A DNA stretch of 64,000 nucleotides from assembly GCF_014654615.1 (NCBI RefSeq), contig NZ_BNBB01000015.1, forward strand, positions 102,931 to 166,930, read 5' to 3'. A program made the translations under genes and the position numbers. The stretch's first letter is position 1; every line of letters begins with the position of its first letter. This stretch comes from Streptosporangium violaceochromogenes. GTDB taxonomy: Bacteria > Actinomycetota > Actinomycetes > Streptosporangiales > Streptosporangiaceae. A model generated the notes under the pieces. It ran no database searches, was not told the origin of the DNA, and saw only the letters and a list, made by a program, of their open reading frames with translations. Of the stretch, positions 46,557 to 54,622 are shown piece after piece.

Positions 46557-47215
46557 GCGCGGCCCTGCTCGACGAACTCTTCGACGCCGTCTCCTGGCAG
46601 GAGCTGGAGCAGGTGCACGACGCCGCCGACAAGGCCCTCGTCGCCCTGTCCGAGCCGCGCGTCCTCGGCGCGCTGTGGGACCGGATGGCCAAGGACGAGG
46701 TGCTGCGCCACAGCGCCGAGAACTTCAACGCCTTCCAGAAGTTCGTCCTGCACGAGAACGACCGGACCGGTCTGCGGCTGCGGCTGCACGTCTTCAGCGA
46801 CCGGATGGTGGAGGAGGCGCACAACCACCGGGCCAGCTTCAGCGCGCGGGTGCTCCGGGGAGGCTACCGGCACTTCCTCTACGGCAACGTCGAGGACGTC
46901 TGGGGGACGGAGGAGGCTCCGGCGCGCCCGCTGAGCCCCCGGTTCGTCCAGGAGCAGATCCCCGGGCTGAGCTACACCCTCCACCACGCCTTCGTGCACT
47001 CGACCTACGCGCTTCCCGGCACCGTGAGCCTGGTCGTGCAGGGCCCGCGCGTGCGCCCCAGCTTCCGCATCTACGACCTCGCCAAGGGGGTCACCCGGAC
47101 GAGGGTCGGGGCCGGCCGCGAGGCCGGGACGCAGGAGGCCGGGGAGCGGCGCCTGGATCCGGCCGAGCTGGCGGCCGTACGGGCGACGCTGACGGAGCAG
47201 GGCGTGCTCACCTAA
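46553..47215 (+). CDS. Cupin-like metalloprotein, unknown function
   Basis: 220 residues, ATG at 46553 behind AAAGGAGAGACG. Likely cupin core about 70-175: first motif EEAHNHRASFSARVL (His90, His92), a glycine turn RGGYRHFLYGN, then YTLHHAFVHSTYALPGTVSL with His149 as a candidate third ligand. Helical N-terminus. The layout resembles non-heme iron or metal isomerase/dioxygenase cupins, but no named family is recognised. Its position between kinase and radical SAM genes suggests a core pathway step. Confidence 0.65.
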   Translation: MSAALLDELFDAVSWQELEQVHDAADKALVALSEPRVLGALWDRMAKDEVLRHSAENFNAFQKFVLHENDRTGLRLRLHVFSDRMVEEAHNHRASFSARVLRGGYRHFLYGNVEDVWGTEEAPARPLSPRFVQEQIPGLSYTLHHAFVHSTYALPGTVSLVVQGPRVRPSFRIYDLAKGVTRTRVGAGREAGTQEAGERRLDPAELAAVRATLTEQGVLT

Positions 47216-47249
47216 GCCCCGCGCCTCGCGATCTCCTCGGGAGGAAACC

Positions 47250-49244
47250 ATGAAGAGGTCCAACCTGCCCCTGACCGTCCTGGAACCGTTCGCGCACTAC
47301 GAGAACGACGATCCCGGCTTCCTGGTCGGCCTCGTCCACCCCTACCTGGTCGAGGCGTGGCAGAAGAACCGGCTCAAGTACCGCGAGAGCCTGGCCCTGG
47401 GCTATCTCGCCGGAGCCCTTGGGCGTCACGGCTTCGCCTCCACCACCATCAACGCCGAGTTGCTGGGGATCGGCCCCGAGGAGGTCGCGGCCCGGCTTCT
47501 TGAGCGGCCGGGAATCCGCCTGGTGGGAATCTCCGCCAAGTCCCAGCGCACCTACCGCGCGGCCCGGCGGATCGCCCGGCTGCTCAAGGCCGGCCGCGCC
47601 GACGTGCACATCACGCTGGGCGGGGTGTTCCCGAGCGCGGCCGACGAGCAGATCCTCGGCGACTGCGCCGAGATCGACTCGATCGTCCGGGGGGAGGGGG
47701 AGTTCGCCATCGTCGAACTGGCCGCGCGGCTCTCCCAGGGGCTTCCCCTCGACAGAATGCGGGGGCTGACGCTGCGCGCCGGCGGCCGGATCGTCAGAAC
47801 TCCCGAACGGCCGCGGATCCGCGACCTCGACGCCCTGGCCTTCCCCGCGCGCGACGACCTGGAGCGCATGCTCGGCGACGGCGGCCGCGGCTCCACCTCC
47901 GCCTACCTGGTGGCCTCGCGCGGCTGCTACGCGGCCTGCACCTTCTGCTCCATCCACCAGATCTACGGTGACCACAACGTGGTGCGGCGGTCACCGGAGA
48001 GCATCGCCGACGAGATGAAGTCGATCATCGATCGCTACGGCGTGCGCCGGTTCTCCTTCGTCGACGACCTGTTCATCATGCCCTCCCCCAGCGGCATCCG
48101 GTGGGTCCACGAGTTCTGCGACCTGCTGACCGAGCGGAGGCTCGACGTCAACTTCTACGCCGAGATGCGCGCCGACACCATCGAGAGGTCACTGGTGAAG
48201 CGCCTCATCGACGTGGGACTGCACCGCCTGTTCATCGGCGCCGAGTCCGGCGTCGACTCCGTCCTGGTGCGCTGGGACAAGGGCACCACCGTCGCCGACA
48301 ACGACAACGCGCTGCGCGAGCTCCGGGAGATCGGCCTGGCCCCCCACCAGATCAACTTCGGCTACATCATGTTCGATCCGGAGATGACGTTCGCGGAGCT
48401 GAAGGAGCAGTACCACTGGATCAAGAACTCAGGCTACGCCAAGGTCCAGCACCTGCAGAACAAGATGAACATCTACTGGGGAACCCCCCACTACCGGCGC
48501 ATGATCGAGCAGGGCCGGGCCGACACCTCCGCGCTCGGAGACCGCTGGGTTTACACCTTCGACGACCCGAAGGTGGACGCGTTCGAGCCCGCGTTCCGCC
48601 GCTTCCACCGCCGCTACGAGGCCGACCCGTGCGGCCTGGCGGTCCTGGCCGCGCGGGAGGCGTTCCTGGACAAGGTCCAGGAGGACAGGTCCCGGCTTCC
48701 GCTGCCCTCCTGGCTGTTCGACTGCCTGAGCCAGGCCATGCGGCGGGTCGACCAGGCCGACCGGGACTGCTACTACTACGTCTTCGAGCGGTTCTTCGAC
48801 GAGCTGGACGAGCACGGCGACCTCACCGAGGCGACCGAGGAGCTGATCTGGTCCGGGCTTGAGCCTCTGCGCGACGGCCTGACGGCCGACGCCCCGCTGC
48901 TGCGCGCGCTGGCGGAGACCGTCCAGTCCGTCACCGAGGTCCCGCGGGCGGCGGACCCCCGCCCGGGGACGGCGTGGCGGACGGCCGACGGCGGCACCCA
49001 GGTCGTGACGGTCTGGGTGAGCGAGGACTCCGCGGGGGTCACCGGCTTCCGGGTCGTCCTCGGCCACCGGGGTCACGACCGGTACGACCACGCCTGCGAG
49101 GTGGTCACGCTGCCCGCCGGCGGCGCCCCGCAGGACGTCGTCACCCGTCCCCGCCCCCGCGCCCGCGACCCGCGGGCGCTCCTCGGGCGCCCCGATCCGG
49201 TGGCCTCGGGGCGGGGCGGCGAGGGCGCCGGGAGGCAGGCGTGA
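47250..49244 (+). CDS. B12-binding-domain radical SAM enzyme
   Basis: 664 residues, ATG after GGGAGGAAACC. N-terminal cobalamin-binding domain about 40-165 (LALGYLAGALGRHGF, VGISAKSQRTYRAARRIARL, ITLGGVFPSAADEQIL, IVRGEGEFAIVEL). Radical SAM core from about 215: GCYAACTFCSIH, the 4Fe-4S motif CX3CX2C (Cys226, Cys230, Cys233), then SFVDDLFIM and FIGAESGVDSVL. C-terminal extension about 480-664 is unusual. Class B enzymes typically methylate unactivated carbon, though ring contraction is known. Start of the GTGA-coupled carbamoyltransferase follows. Confidence 0.92.
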   Translation: MKRSNLPLTVLEPFAHYENDDPGFLVGLVHPYLVEAWQKNRLKYRESLALGYLAGALGRHGFASTTINAELLGIGPEEVAARLLERPGIRLVGISAKSQRTYRAARRIARLLKAGRADVHITLGGVFPSAADEQILGDCAEIDSIVRGEGEFAIVELAARLSQGLPLDRMRGLTLRAGGRIVRTPERPRIRDLDALAFPARDDLERMLGDGGRGSTSAYLVASRGCYAACTFCSIHQIYGDHNVVRRSPESIADEMKSIIDRYGVRRFSFVDDLFIMPSPSGIRWVHEFCDLLTERRLDVNFYAEMRADTIERSLVKRLIDVGLHRLFIGAESGVDSVLVRWDKGTTVADNDNALRELREIGLAPHQINFGYIMFDPEMTFAELKEQYHWIKNSGYAKVQHLQNKMNIYWGTPHYRRMIEQGRADTSALGDRWVYTFDDPKVDAFEPAFRRFHRRYEADPCGLAVLAAREAFLDKVQEDRSRLPLPSWLFDCLSQAMRRVDQADRDCYYYVFERFFDELDEHGDLTEATEELIWSGLEPLRDGLTADAPLLRALAETVQSVTEVPRAADPRPGTAWRTADGGTQVVTVWVSEDSAGVTGFRVVLGHRGHDRYDHACEVVTLPAGGAPQDVVTRPRPRARDPRALLGRPDPVASGRGGEGAGRQA

Positions 49245-50881
49245 TCATCTGTGGCATCAAGATCACCCATGACGGCGGGGTCGCCCTGATCGACAACGGC
49301 CGGCTCGTCTTCAGCGTGGAGATGGAGAAGCTGTCCAACAACCCCAGGCACCGGGGGATCGACGACCTGAGCGTCGTCTTCGACCTGCTCGACGCCCACG
49401 GATACCGTCCCGGGGACGTCGACCGCTTCGTGGTGGACGGCTGGCGCAAGACCCGCAAACTCCGGCTCTGGGGCGGGCAGGAGGTCGCGCTCGACCTCGC
49501 CCCCTACCGGCGCGGCCTGCTCGACGCCGACCCGCTGCGTCCCTTCCCCGGTGAGGTGCTCGACCTCGCCTACACCAGCTACCCGCACTACGCCGGGCAC
49601 GTGGCCGGCGCCTACTGCTCCAGCCCCTTCGCCCGGACCGCCGAGCCCTCCTACGTCCTGTGCTGGGACGGGGCGATGTTCCCGTTCCTGTACCACTACG
49701 ACCCCGGCACCGGACGGCTGGAGAGCCTGGGCGCGCTGTTCCACATGCTGGGCGACACCTACCACACGCTGGCCCAGCTCTACCCGCCGTTCGACGCGCC
49801 GATCGAGTGGCCCCACACACTCGCCCTCCCCGGCAAGATCATGGCCTACATCGCCCTCGGCCGCCCCGACCGCCGGGCGGTCAAGGCGCTGGCCGCCCTT
49901 CAGCGCGCCGCCGAGCACGCGGTCCTGGGGGACGGGCCCTTCCCCGACCACCGGCTCACCGAGCGGGCCGGCCGCCGCGTCCTCGCGCTGATGCGCGAGG
50001 GGCTCTCGGTGCCCGGCGTCGCCCCCCAGGACATGATCGCCTCCATCCACGCCTTCCTCGGCCGCACCCTCGTGGACCGGCTCGCGGAAAGGATCGACGC
50101 CGACCGCAGGCGGACCGGCAACCTGTGCCTCGTCGGGGGCTGCGCCCTCAACATCAAGTGGAACCGCGACATCCGGGAGTCGGGCGTGGCCCGGCGCGTC
50201 TGGGTCCCGCCCTTCCCCAACGACGCGGGCAGCGCCCTGGGCACCGCGTGCTGCGAGCTGCTGCGCGCGTCCGACGCCAAGTACCTGACGTGGGACGCCT
50301 ATGCGGGGCCGCCCCTTGAGGACCGGGGGATCCCCGGCGGCTGGACGGCGAGCGCGTGCTCACCGGCCGGGCTGGCCGGACGACTGCACCGGGACGGCGA
50401 GCCGGTGCTGGTCCTGCACGGCCCCGCCGAGCTGGGGCCGCGGGCACTGGGCCACCGCAGCGTCGTCGCCCCGGCGGTCGACCCCGCGATGAAACAGCGG
50501 CTGAACGACGTCAAGGACCGGGAGGACTACCGCCCGGTGGCGCCGATCTGCCTGGAGGCGCGGGCGCCCGAGGTCTTCTCCCCCGGCGTCCCCGATCCGT
50601 ACATGCTCTTCGACCACGACGTCCGCGAGCCCTGGCGGTCACGGATCCCGGCGATCTGCCACCTGGACGGCACCGCGCGGGTCCAGACGGTGGGGGCCGA
50701 GAACGATCCGACGATCTTCGAGCTGCTCACGGAGTACGAACGTCTCAGCGGGATCCCGGTGCTCTGCAACACCAGCGCGAACCTCAAGGGCAGCGGGTTC
50801 TTCCCCGACCTGCGCAGCGCGATGGAGTGGGGCCGCGTCCCCGCGGTGTGGTCCGACGGCACGCTATACGAAAAGCGGTGA
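49241..50881 (+). CDS. O-carbamoyltransferase (TobZ/NodU/CmcH family)
   Basis: 546 residues from a GTG at 49241 after GGAGGCAGGC. Transfers carbamoyl from carbamoyl phosphate, through carbamoyl-AMP, to a hydroxyl. N-terminal Kae1-like domain: GIKITHDGGVALIDNGRLVF, metal motif HYAGHVAGAYCSS (HxxxH), LCWDGAMFPF, LVGGCALNIKWN. C-terminal YrdC-like domain: HGPAELGPRALGHRSVVAPA, RLNDVKDREDYRPVAPICLE and VLCNTSANLKGSGFF. Intact family pattern. Predicts a carbamate ester in the product, as in tobramycin-type, moenomycin or novobiocin molecules. Confidence 0.94.
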   Translation: MIICGIKITHDGGVALIDNGRLVFSVEMEKLSNNPRHRGIDDLSVVFDLLDAHGYRPGDVDRFVVDGWRKTRKLRLWGGQEVALDLAPYRRGLLDADPLRPFPGEVLDLAYTSYPHYAGHVAGAYCSSPFARTAEPSYVLCWDGAMFPFLYHYDPGTGRLESLGALFHMLGDTYHTLAQLYPPFDAPIEWPHTLALPGKIMAYIALGRPDRRAVKALAALQRAAEHAVLGDGPFPDHRLTERAGRRVLALMREGLSVPGVAPQDMIASIHAFLGRTLVDRLAERIDADRRRTGNLCLVGGCALNIKWNRDIRESGVARRVWVPPFPNDAGSALGTACCELLRASDAKYLTWDAYAGPPLEDRGIPGGWTASACSPAGLAGRLHRDGEPVLVLHGPAELGPRALGHRSVVAPAVDPAMKQRLNDVKDREDYRPVAPICLEARAPEVFSPGVPDPYMLFDHDVREPWRSRIPAICHLDGTARVQTVGAENDPTIFELLTEYERLSGIPVLCNTSANLKGSGFFPDLRSAMEWGRVPAVWSDGTLYEKR

Positions 50882-50884
50882 CCC

Positions 50885-51913
50885 GTGGAGCAGCCCGAGA
50901 CCGTCTGCACCGTTCCCGAGAACCTCAGCCGGATCGCGCGCAAGCGCGAGGCCTTCGCCGAAGACCCCTACTTCCGGGACGCCTGGGACGACCTCACGGC
51001 CCTGCGCGGCCGAGGCGAGGAGGCGCGGGCGCCGCTGTTCGAGGTGGCGCCGCTGGTGCTCAGGCCGGACACGATCGCCACCAGGGGCGGAAGGCGGGTC
51101 CTTGAGGCGGTACGGCGTGCCGGCTTCGTCCCCGTCGCCTCCGCCGTCTTCCGCTTCGACCGCCGCGTCACCCGGGAGATCTGGCGCTACCAGCTGAACA
51201 TCGCGACCCGCGAGCGCGTCGACGTGATGGACATGATCATGCCGGTGGGCCGCTCGCTGTACGTGCTGCTCCGCGGCGAGGGCACCCCCCTGGCCCCGGC
51301 GTGCACCCGGCTGAGCACGCTGAAGGGACCGAGCCTCCCCGCGGAGCGCCACGAGCACCACCTGCGGCGGATCGCCGGCCCCGCCCAGGCCTCGGTGCTC
51401 ACCTACGTGCACGTCGCCGACGAGCCCGCCGACATCGTGCGCGAGCTGGGGGTCCTCTTCGACCGGGCCGAACGGCTGCGCCTGCTGACGGCGGCCTCCG
51501 GCACGCGGGACCGCTCCGAGCCCGTCCACCGGGCGCTGGCCGAGGTCGAGGCCGAGACCCCCGCCGCCGACCTGACGCCCGGCCCGGCGTTCGACCGGCT
51601 GGAGCGATTGATCGCCGACCGGGCCGGGCGCGGTCCCGTCTGGCCGGTCGACGCCCCGGAGAGATCCCTGGCGCGACTGTCCTCCCTGGTCTCCACGATC
51701 AGGGCGGGACGCGGCAGGGACTGGCGCGCAGTGCTCGGCCTCGTCGACCACCTGGGCCTGGACTGGCCGCACTGGGACCGGGTGGCGGTCGCCGCCGAGC
51801 TGAGCGCCCGCCACATCGACGGGCCACCGGTCATCCCCGACATCGGGACCGGCACCCGGCCGGCCGGGACCCGCGAACCGCCATCACCGCATCAAACGGA
51901 GGTACGTGCATGA
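50885..51913 (+). CDS. Protein with nucleoside-diphosphate-kinase-like domain
   Basis: 342 residues from GTG at 50885, 3 bp after the carbamoyltransferase. Residues about 50-195 follow the NDP-kinase order: APLVLRPDTIATRGG (IKPDA position, Lys replaced by Arg60), VLEAVRRAGFVPVASAVFRF, MPVGRSLYVLLRGEG (SGPVVAMVLEGE position), RLSTLKGPSLPAE, and YVHVADEPADIVRELGVLF, where His176 lines up with the phosphorylated His of NxxHGSD. The C-terminal 140 residues are helical and unassigned. This assignment comes from motif order only. If right, it is a diverged phosphotransferase in the pathway. Confidence 0.6.
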   Translation: MEQPETVCTVPENLSRIARKREAFAEDPYFRDAWDDLTALRGRGEEARAPLFEVAPLVLRPDTIATRGGRRVLEAVRRAGFVPVASAVFRFDRRVTREIWRYQLNIATRERVDVMDMIMPVGRSLYVLLRGEGTPLAPACTRLSTLKGPSLPAERHEHHLRRIAGPAQASVLTYVHVADEPADIVRELGVLFDRAERLRLLTAASGTRDRSEPVHRALAEVEAETPAADLTPGPAFDRLERLIADRAGRGPVWPVDAPERSLARLSSLVSTIRAGRGRDWRAVLGLVDHLGLDWPHWDRVAVAAELSARHIDGPPVIPDIGTGTRPAGTREPPSPHQTEVRA

Positions 51914-52599
51914 CCGAATCCACCGAACGGCTTTCCGTCGCGGCACTCGCGACGGCCAAGGGACTGCCCGCCGAGGTGCTGCGGGGCTTCGGGGTCTCCG
52001 ACGGCGACGACGGCGTCCGCTTCGCCTTCCGCTCCCCCTCGGGCGAGGCCGGGAGGACCAGGCTGCGCACCGCCCTGCGCGGGGTGGACGGCTCGTCCTG
52101 GGCGCCGGGCGACACGGCGCCGGTGGTGGCGTACTGCACGCCCGGGTCGCTGGACCTGGCGCGCCTGGTCGGTTACCAGATCGTGGTGGAGGGCGAGTCG
52201 GACTGCTGGACGGCCTGGTTCCACGGCGTGCCCGCGGTCGGCATCCCCGGCTCGGACAGCTGGGGAACGCTCACCCTGGAGCACCTTCCCGTCTCGGAGG
52301 TCTTCATCCAGGTGGAGGCCGACAACGCCCGGACCTATCCGGGCGGCGTTGAGCGGTACGTGGAGGCGACGGCGGCGAGGATTCGCGAGATCGGGTTCGC
52401 CGGGGCCGTTCGCCGGCTCCGGCTCGGCGACGGGGTCAGCGATCTCAGCGATCTGTACCAGCGAGATCAGGCGGGGTTCGCCGACGCGGTCCGCGACGCC
52501 CTCGCCCGCTCGCGGCGCGCGAACGGCGGCGCGAACGGCGGCGCGCACGGCCCGGCGGCCCAGACCCCGGGGCCACCCCCGACCTCCGAGAACCGATGA
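51910..52599 (+). CDS. TOPRIM-domain protein related to mobile-element primases
   Basis: 229 residues, ATG overlapping the previous stop, with GGAGG upstream. N-terminal 60 residues (ALATAKGLPAEVLRGFGVSD, FRSPSGEAGRTRLRTALRG) match the segment that precedes TOPRIM in phage/plasmid primase-like proteins. TOPRIM core: IVVEGESDCWTAWFHGVPAV (Glu95) and VFIQVEADNA (Glu136, Asp138, the usual DxD as ExD), then VSDLSDLYQRD. No zinc finger or helicase domain. Such a protein is unexpected in a biosynthetic operon; it may be a recruited phosphotransfer or metal-binding fold. C-terminal tail is low complexity. Confidence 0.75.
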   Translation: MTESTERLSVAALATAKGLPAEVLRGFGVSDGDDGVRFAFRSPSGEAGRTRLRTALRGVDGSSWAPGDTAPVVAYCTPGSLDLARLVGYQIVVEGESDCWTAWFHGVPAVGIPGSDSWGTLTLEHLPVSEVFIQVEADNARTYPGGVERYVEATAARIREIGFAGAVRRLRLGDGVSDLSDLYQRDQAGFADAVRDALARSRRANGGANGGAHGPAAQTPGPPPTSENR

Positions 52600-52663
52600 G
52601 GACGGCCGCCCGGCCCGCCGGGCACGCCCGGCGGGCCGCGGACGGGGGCCGGAGGGCGGTCCG

Positions 52664-53299
52664 GTGAGCGCGAGGGAGGCCGCCGCCCCGCGGGTGGCCG
52701 TCCTCGGATACGAGGGGGTGGACGAGCTGGACCTGGTGGGGGTGTTCGCGCCGCTGGCGAAGGCCGCGGCCTGCGCCGATCACCGGCCGGGTCTGGAGGT
52801 TCTGCTGGCCGGGCCGTACCCCCTGCTCACCGGGTCCAACGGGCTGCGCCTCGGCGCCGCCCGGCGGCTGGGGGAGACCGAGCTGTGCGGGGTCGTCGTG
52901 GTCCCCGGGGGGCGCGGCGTCCAGGCGGCGGCCGGCGACCCCCGTCTGCTCACGGTGCTCAGGAACGCCCACGCCCGGGGAGCCGCGATCTTCGCGGTGT
53001 GCTCGGGCGCCTACCTGGTGGCGGCCTCCGGCATCGGGCTCTCGCGGGCGGCGATCCACGGGGGGAAGCACGCCCTGCTGCGCTCGGTGACGTCCGCGGA
53101 GATCGGCCGGGGGCTCATCCGCGACGGCGGGGTGACGACCATCGGAGGGGGTCGCAGCGCCTCCCTGAAGGCGACCGACATCGCGTTCGAGATCCTGCGC
53201 AGGTTCGCCCCCCGGTGCCTGGAGTGCGTGTCCGGTCGCATGGAGCTGGACTGGCGTTCGGCCCCGGACGACCGTCCGGCGGGGGACGCGCCGCGGTGA
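52664..53299 (+). CDS. DJ-1/PfpI family protein
   Basis: 211 residues from GTG at 52664 (GGAGGG 8 nt upstream). Flavodoxin-like class I glutamine-amidotransferase fold with the nucleophile elbow AIFAVCSGAYLVAASG (Cys113), N-terminal VAVLGYEGVDELDLVGVFAP and VVVVPGGRGVQAA. The pattern is that of isonitrile hydratase and the GATase1-like half of FtrA regulators, without a helix-turn-helix. Could hydrate or hydrolyse an intermediate, or be a protective glyoxalase-type enzyme. It lies 64 bp after the TOPRIM gene. Confidence 0.85.
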   Translation: MSAREAAAPRVAVLGYEGVDELDLVGVFAPLAKAAACADHRPGLEVLLAGPYPLLTGSNGLRLGAARRLGETELCGVVVVPGGRGVQAAAGDPRLLTVLRNAHARGAAIFAVCSGAYLVAASGIGLSRAAIHGGKHALLRSVTSAEIGRGLIRDGGVTTIGGGRSASLKATDIAFEILRRFAPRCLECVSGRMELDWRSAPDDRPAGDAPR

Positions 53300-53410
53300 G
53301 GGGCCGGGCGGGGCCACCCGGGTCCTCGCCCGGAAACCGGGAAACAGGGAAACCGGATTTCTCGGGTGTTTCGATGTCGGCACCGGTGAGAAAGGGGCGG
53401 GGTTTTCGGC

Positions 53411-53440
53411 GCCTTCCGGCGATAGGATCGCCCGGAAGGC
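53411..53440 (+). terminator. Hairpin between DJ-1 and HprK-like genes
   Basis: GCCTTCCGGCGAT (53411-53423) pairs with ATCG-C-CCGGAAGGC (to 53440) with one bulge and a 3-nt loop. It lies in the 255-bp gap 53300-53554, the largest break in the rightward gene set, and may terminate or attenuate. A further copy of GCGCCTTCCGGCG lies at about 53447-53459. Confidence 0.5.
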
Positions 53441-53554
53441 CGTCCCGCGCCTTCCGGCGGTCGCCGGAGGGCGCCCCGTGGAGGAGGCCCTCCGGCGGAT
53501 CCTCGCCCGATCGGCACGTGTTCCGGAGCACAGCAGGAGAGGGAGACGGTCCTC

Positions 53555-54622
53555 ATGTCGGAGGAGCTTCTTTTCGCCGAGCGTTCCGACGAGACCCTCG
53601 TCGGCGGATACAGGATCCGGTCGTCGGCAAGGGTCGACCTGAACCGTTTCCAGCTGCGGATCTCCAGCAATCTCGATGACTTCTCCGGATATTCCTATTT
53701 CACCCGTTTCATTCCCGACGGCGAGGCGGGACCGGGGCCGGCCTACCGGCTTTTCTGCGTCGACCTCGACCGGGACGACGTCGACATGGGCGCCCTCCTG
53801 CCCCTGGTCGACCGGACCTACCGCGCCGAGCGTTTCAGGAGCGGCTTCTACCTCGCCCACCACTTCGGCCCCCCGGCGTACCTCGTCACCAGGGGAAACA
53901 CCATCCATGTCTTCGGCCGGCAGCTGGAACGGACGGTCTGGCCCTACTTCGTGAAGCACCTGCTGACGATCTTCGGGGTGGATCACGACATGCTGCACCT
54001 CAAGGCCGCCGCCTTCGAGCAGCCGGGGGCCGGAGCCACGCTGCTCTTCGGCAGGGGCAGCGCGGGAAAGACCGTCTTCCTCACCCGGGCCTGCCTGGCG
54101 GGCGCCGGTTTCCTCGCCAACACCCACGTGCTGACCCGCGGCGACGTGGTCTACGGGGTCGCCTCGGCCATGCGGGTCCGGCGTGACCGCTGTTTCGCCG
54201 ATCTGATCGAGAGCGGCAGGCTTCCCCCGCACCTGGAGGAGGGGGAGTTCCGGCTCGACCCGGCCGCGGTCTTCGACGGCGGAAGCGGGCTGGAGGCACG
54301 GGTGAGAAACCTCTGCGTCATCGACTTCCAGGGGGACCGGCGGCCGCGTTTCACGACCTTGGACACCGAGACCTTCCTGGGATTCATCGAGCAATTCGCG
54401 CTCGCGATCCCGACATACGGCCTGAAGGACGACGTGCTGGCCCACGTGGGCATGGACTTCGACCGGTTCATGGCCGTCTACAATGCGATGAAGGAACGGA
54501 TGAGACGCCTGGTGGAAACGTCCCACCGGTATTACATCAACGTGAACATGTTCGATCCCGAGACCAGGGATTTCGTTATGGACGTACTCGCCGGCAGGCG
54601 GTCTCTGGACGAGAGAAGATGA
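53555..54622 (+). CDS. HprK-like P-loop protein
   Basis: 355 residues, ATG after GGAGAGGGAGACGG. Central P-loop LLFGRGSAGKTVFLTRACLA (Gly166 to Thr173) preceded by HLKAAAFEQPG, the arrangement of HPr kinase C-terminal domains, followed by LANTHVLTRGDVVYGVAS. Homologues occur in peptide natural-product clusters, where HprK-like ThcoK phosphorylates lasso precursors; some act on small molecules. No lasso genes are here, so a small-molecule kinase or nucleotide-dependent switch is more likely. Overlaps the monophosphatase gene by 4 nt, which suggests opposing kinase/phosphatase roles. Confidence 0.75.
   Translation: MSEELLFAERSDETLVGGYRIRSSARVDLNRFQLRISSNLDDFSGYSYFTRFIPDGEAGPGPAYRLFCVDLDRDDVDMGALLPLVDRTYRAERFRSGFYLAHHFGPPAYLVTRGNTIHVFGRQLERTVWPYFVKHLLTIFGVDHDMLHLKAAAFEQPGAGATLLFGRGSAGKTVFLTRACLAGAGFLANTHVLTRGDVVYGVASAMRVRRDRCFADLIESGRLPPHLEEGEFRLDPAAVFDGGSGLEARVRNLCVIDFQGDRRPRFTTLDTETFLGFIEQFALAIPTYGLKDDVLAHVGMDFDRFMAVYNAMKERMRRLVETSHRYYINVNMFDPETRDFVMDVLAGRRSLDERR

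Noticed and set aside
53555..54622. Lasso-peptide cluster suggested by the HprK-like protein
   Set aside because: No lasso cyclase (asparagine-synthetase-like), leader peptidase or precursor gene is present in the surrounding 25 kb.
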